DNA from: Ilumatobacteraceae bacterium
Lineage (GTDB): Bacteria > Actinomycetota > Acidimicrobiia > Acidimicrobiales > Ilumatobacteraceae
Direction of reading: 5' to 3'
NCBI GenBank assembly: GCA_021299715.1
Contig: JAJTEL010000001.1
Span: 333,171-397,170, forward strand
Length of the DNA stretch: 64,000 nt
Shown: piece after piece, positions 62,001 through 64,000 of the stretch
How positions within the stretch are numbered: the stretch's first letter is position 1
Layout: every line of letters starts with the position of its first letter
Notes under the pieces: generated by a model
The model's database searches: none
Seen by the model: the letters and a program-made list of their open reading frames with translations, nothing else
Told to the model about the DNA's origin: nothing
Made by a program: the position numbers and the translations under genes

Positions 62001-62542
62001 TCGAACTAGCCCTCCGTCGACTAACGACAAGTTCAATTCGCGATCTCGAAACGAGAGAAGCAGGCATGGTCACCATTGGTGGTGTTGTGTCGTCGTTAAA
62101 TCGCCGTTTCACAAAGCGTGGCGATCAAATGGCAACGTTTGTTTTAGAAGACATGGATGCAAGCATCGAAGTGACGGTGTTCGCAAAAGTCCTCGCCGAA
62201 TTTGGCCACCTTCTCGCGAACGACATCGTTGTAACGGTGACAGGTCGACTCAACAAGCGAGACGACAATCCAGCCAGCTTTAGTGCGCAGCGAATCGTGG
62301 TTCCTCAGAACCTCGACCAGCGAATTCCAGAAATTGTGTTAACGCTGCCTGCGGGGTTCACTGCGGAAAAATTAGACACGTTAAAGACCATCATTTCTGA
62401 GTTCCCCGGAATGTCGCCCATTCGAATTCAGTTGCCTAGTGGCAAAATGTTCGAGCTTGGGGGTAGCGCGTTGGTCGACATTGAGAAGGCTGTTGCCCCA
62501 TTGCGCCTTACTTTCGGCTCTGGTTCGGTCAAAATCGTCTGA
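59015..62542 (+). CDS. dnaE: DNA polymerase III alpha subunit
   Basis: This is the 1175-residue replicative polymerase. The N-terminal PHP domain keeps its metal motifs (HLHVHTEFSMLDGA, GITDHGNMYG, NDSHY), so it may have proofreading activity as in mycobacterial DnaE1. The catalytic Asp pair lies in PDIDMDF (residues 412-418), and the third Asp in LLKMDFLGLRNLD. Helix-hairpin-helix (ALNKRAVESLIKAGAFDS), a clamp-binding stretch near MSLFGEL and an OB domain (VTIGGVVSSLNRRFTKRGDQ) follow. GTG start with GGAAGGAG upstream. Confidence 0.97.
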   Translation: MSSSFTHLHVHTEFSMLDGAARLDELVSKAVEDGQPALGITDHGNMYGVIDFYKECRKQGIKPIIGTEAYMAHDHRTERIARRGRLDDNGGSDEGGRKQYYHLTLLAENNEGYANLIKLSSYAFLEGYHYKPRVDWELLERHSSGLIATTGCLGGHVLQSLLNGDEKGALQKAGRLQEIFGKDNLFVELQNHGLADQLRTNPKLVEIAQKIGAPLLATNDSHYVNQADHEAHDALLCVQTGAFMRDQDRFKFEGTEHYLKSAEEMRYLWRELPTSCDNTLWIAERANVDIELGTYRLPVFEVPPEFANDEKYLEHLTWQGAQMRWGTDLPADVVERVSFELGVIKQMGFSSYFLIVWDLIKHAKDSGIRVGPGRGSAAGCAVAYCLRITELDPLKYDLLFERFLNPSRVSMPDIDMDFDSRYRDHMIRYAAEKYGRDHVAQIITFATIKARNAVRDAARVLGHEYAVGDSIAKLMPPLIQGRDTPLAACLEFDEKYADGFREAQALRELVGRDEVAAKVVEVARGLEGLKRSDGIHAAAVVITPEPLMEYLPIQRKPVGDFKADEAPIVTQYEMHAVEELGLLKMDFLGLRNLDVITDTVEMIRRQRDPNFDIDTVPLDDQATFELLGRGDTIGIFQLESAPMRALLKSMRPTSFEDVSAVLALYRPGPMSANMHNDYADYKNNRKTPEYFHPEARELLHDTFGLMVYQESMMRVAQRFAGYSLAQADNLRKACGKKDPVAMEKEESVFVDGCEKTGYGRDLGESLFAVIRKFADYAFNKSHTFGYGLISYQTAYLKAHFPVEYSACLLSSVKGNYEKAAIHLADCRAMGITVSNPDVNAGRSEFEAISTETERRIVFALSAVRNVGEGLVALITQERDANGPFESFHDFARRVPEQALNKRAVESLIKAGAFDSFGHPRRGLLMAYESIIDDAIAKRREEEKGVMSLFGELEESSSGGWSSEIAIPDLQFSKPDQLRHEKDMLGLYISDHPLKGVELALRRLTTSSIRDLETREAGMVTIGGVVSSLNRRFTKRGDQMATFVLEDMDASIEVTVFAKVLAEFGHLLANDIVVTVTGRLNKRDDNPASFSAQRIVVPQNLDQRIPEIVLTLPAGFTAEKLDTLKTIISEFPGMSPIRIQLPSGKMFELGGSALVDIEKAVAPLRLTFGSGSVKIV

Positions 62543-62641
62543 TTTCATCTCTTTGTTTCGGGGTTCTTGCCCTCGAAATGGCAGAATAGAGGGGTTGTCT
62601 CTGGCAGACCCGCCAGTAACCCTAGGGAGCCGTTCCGTTCA

Positions 62642-63301
62642 ATGTCGTTGGAAGTAGCCACACAGGACTGCAGTGCCCTCACCGAGGCACAGATCGAAGA
62701 AATGCTCACCATTGAAGGTGGGTTCGGTCTTGCGGAGTTTCAGAAGGCTCAAGCCGACTGGGTGCTGTGCACATTGGCGCGAATCGACGGAAAACTTCAT
62801 GGCGTCACTTTCTCCACTCTTGAGCGAATTGGCGGAACACCATGTGTCCTTATTGGCCTCATGACCATCAAGCGCACCGGAAAGCGTGATGCAGTATTGA
62901 AGGGCCTCATGGGCGAGGCGTATCACCGCGCCCTCATGGCGTTCCCCGATGAAGACGTTGTTGTCGGCAGTCGTTTCGTGTCTCCCGATGGAGTTGAGGC
63001 CTTCAAGTCTCTTACCGACATCATTCCGCGCACCGGCCACCGTGCAGACGGTGAGCAGCGTGCGTGGGGCAAGCGCTTGGCTCGTCGATTCGGAGTCGAC
63101 AGCAAGTACGACGGACAAACTTTTGTTGTGGCATCCGACGGACAAAGCGGATATCTCGATTTCGAATCGTCAAAGCCAGAGAAGATCTCTGAAAACATCA
63201 CCGCTTTGTTCTCCACAGTGAATGCGAAAAAAGGTGGCGTCATCATTATTCACGGCTGGACCATGGCCGAAAGCTTGGTCAAGCTCGGCGCTCGTTCGTA
63301 G
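62642..63301 (+). CDS. Conserved-looking protein, unknown
   Basis: This is a 219-residue protein with no signal peptide or membrane helix. It has an alpha/beta look: WVLCTLARIDGKLHGVTFST, CVLIGLMTIKRTGKRDAVLK, GEAYHRALMAFPDEDVVVGSR in two parts, and a C-terminal GGVIIIHGWTMAESLVKLG. The middle resembles a GNAT-like or nucleotide-handling fold only loosely. The ATG at 62642 was chosen because upstream codons lie in the dnaE spacer. I recognise no family. Confidence 0.7.
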   Translation: MSLEVATQDCSALTEAQIEEMLTIEGGFGLAEFQKAQADWVLCTLARIDGKLHGVTFSTLERIGGTPCVLIGLMTIKRTGKRDAVLKGLMGEAYHRALMAFPDEDVVVGSRFVSPDGVEAFKSLTDIIPRTGHRADGEQRAWGKRLARRFGVDSKYDGQTFVVASDGQSGYLDFESSKPEKISENITALFSTVNAKKGGVIIIHGWTMAESLVKLGARS

Positions 63302-63305
63302 CACC

Positions 63306-63905
63306 GTGGAGTTCGTCGAGCTCGTTCGCACTCGGCGAATGACTCGCTCCTTCACTACAACCCCTGTTCCGTACGATCTGCTTGAACATTGCGTCGACCT
63401 TGGTATTCGAGCGCCTAGTGCGGGTAAGTCACAAGGATGGCATCTGCTTATTCTCACCGGTTCTGAAACTTCTCGTTACTGGAACATTGCATTTCCCGCA
63501 GAGCGACGAGAAGGTTTTGCCTATCCGGGACTTTTTGCTGCACCGGTCATTGCGCTTGTACTAGCCGACGAACAGGCCTATCTCGACCGATATTCCGAAT
63601 CAGACAAGCAACACACCGGGTTAGGTGAATCGCCAACTGCATGGGTGGCGCCGTATTGGACTATCGATGCGTCGTTTTCCACCATGACGTTCTTATTGGC
63701 GCTGCACGATGTAGGCATTGGTGCATTGTTCTTTGCACACGCAGAAGAAAAGTCGCTTCGCCATGAGTTTCACATTCCGCCGTCGGTTCATATTTTGGGA
63801 ACTATCGCGCTTGGTTATGAATCGGGAGACACGGTGCAAGAAGGTCGAAGTGCCAAGCGACCGTTTCGAAGTGCGTCGTCAGTTATTCATCGCGGCCGTT
63901 GGTAG
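63306..63905 (+). CDS. Nitroreductase family protein
   Basis: This is a 199-residue FMN-binding protein. ELVRTRRMTRSFTTTPVP holds the phosphate-binding Arg set, LGIRAPSAGKSQGWHLLIL the FMN loop, and the C-terminal half has ASFSTMTFLLALHDVGIGALFF. The GTG at 63306 begins 4 bp after the preceding gene. Members reduce nitro groups, quinones or F420-type substrates; specificity is unknown. Its end overlaps the converging YyaL-like gene by 23 bp. Confidence 0.86.
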   Translation: MEFVELVRTRRMTRSFTTTPVPYDLLEHCVDLGIRAPSAGKSQGWHLLILTGSETSRYWNIAFPAERREGFAYPGLFAAPVIALVLADEQAYLDRYSESDKQHTGLGESPTAWVAPYWTIDASFSTMTFLLALHDVGIGALFFAHAEEKSLRHEFHIPPSVHILGTIALGYESGDTVQEGRSAKRPFRSASSVIHRGRW

Positions 63906-64000
63906 CCAGACTTTGTCGCAACTGGTCAATGGTGGTTGCGGGCAACATGCACTGGTGATCTCTGCACACGTACGCCGAACCAGGCAGTCTGTTGGTCCAC
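63883..64000 (-). CDS. C-terminal end of YyaL/DUF255-type thioredoxin-domain protein (cut by window edge)
   Basis: The last 38 codons on the minus strand read as LPGSAYVCRDHQCMLPATTI, then DQLRQSL and a stop at 63883-63885. AYVCRDxxCxLPxT with a following DxLRxxL is the usual C-terminus of the thioredoxin-domain YyaL/SSP411-like proteins. The rest lies outside the window. The assignment rests on a short piece. Confidence 0.6.
   Translation of the reverse strand, partial: WTNRLPGSAYVCRDHQCMLPATTIDQLRQSLATNGRDE

Overview
The window is a gene-dense chromosomal stretch from an actinobacterium. The markers are a WhiB regulator, a DUF3040 protein, a Bpa-type proteasome activator, a PimB-like mannosyltransferase, F420-type LLM oxidoreductases, a eukaryote-like IleS, and the actinobacterial order of the division cluster running on to ileS, lspA, rluD and dnaE. 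Base composition looks moderate rather than very GC-rich, which would suit a member of the Acidimicrobiia such as an Ilumatobacter relative. That placement is inference. I see no tRNA, insertion sequence, prophage, CRISPR array or plasmid feature, and genes lie very close together with many 4-bp start/stop overlaps.

Left part (1-15.7 kb): mixed metabolism. A VOC-family gene is cut by the left edge, followed by a small membrane protein with a strong terminator, an acyl-CoA dehydrogenase, a VIT-family transporter divergent from a TetR regulator, and a minus-strand oxidoreductase cluster (DUF3237, SsuD-like monooxygenase, aldo/keto reductase, TIGR03792 protein, FMN alpha-hydroxy-acid dehydrogenase). 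Then come formate-THF ligase, an LLM oxidoreductase, a class A penicillin-binding protein, a membrane hydrolase-like protein, a histidine phosphatase and the RNase P RNA (rnpB, minus strand). Two exported ferritin-like proteins follow.

Middle (15.7-35.7 kb): a minus-strand glycerol/glycerol-3-phosphate operon (glpD, an alkylglycerone-phosphate-synthase-like FAD enzyme, an FGGY kinase). Divergent from it is a Fur-family regulator with a perfect 14-bp palindrome upstream, then rubrerythrin, a GlpC-like Fe-S protein and DUF3501, a probable peroxide or redox defence module. WhiB, trpD, thrB, a Cys-rich small protein, queG, a PimB-like glycosyltransferase, a membrane protein, an SRPBCC protein and a ROK kinase follow as a tight plus-strand run. 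It meets a second glycerol kinase, an inositol-monophosphatase-family gene and a small membrane protein on the minus strand. dinB, DUF3040, a small hypothetical protein, an HNH nuclease and an LplA-like protein lead to the division cluster.

Right part (35.7-64 kb): mraZ, rsmH, ftsL-like, ftsI, murE, mraY, ftsW, murG, murC, murB, ftsQ, ftsZ, yggS, sepF, yggT, ileS, a Lys-rich DksA-like gene, lspA, rluD. The cluster lacks murF and murD at their usual places, and no ylmD or divIVA is seen. Upstream of mraZ is an array of TGGGG and AAAGTGGGG elements around a TTGACA promoter (probable MraZ operators). Upstream of rsmH is a strongly structured leader matching the position of the actinobacterial mraW RNA motif, with the likely ribosome binding site inside its closing stem. 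After rluD come a minus-strand Rrf2 regulator, a phosphodiesterase, bpa, dnaE, an unknown conserved protein, a nitroreductase, and the end of a YyaL-like thioredoxin-domain gene cut by the right edge.

There is no gene-free stretch longer than 300 bases apart from the rnpB locus. The largest other gaps are 35709-35916 (mraZ control region) and 36334-36500 (rsmH leader).
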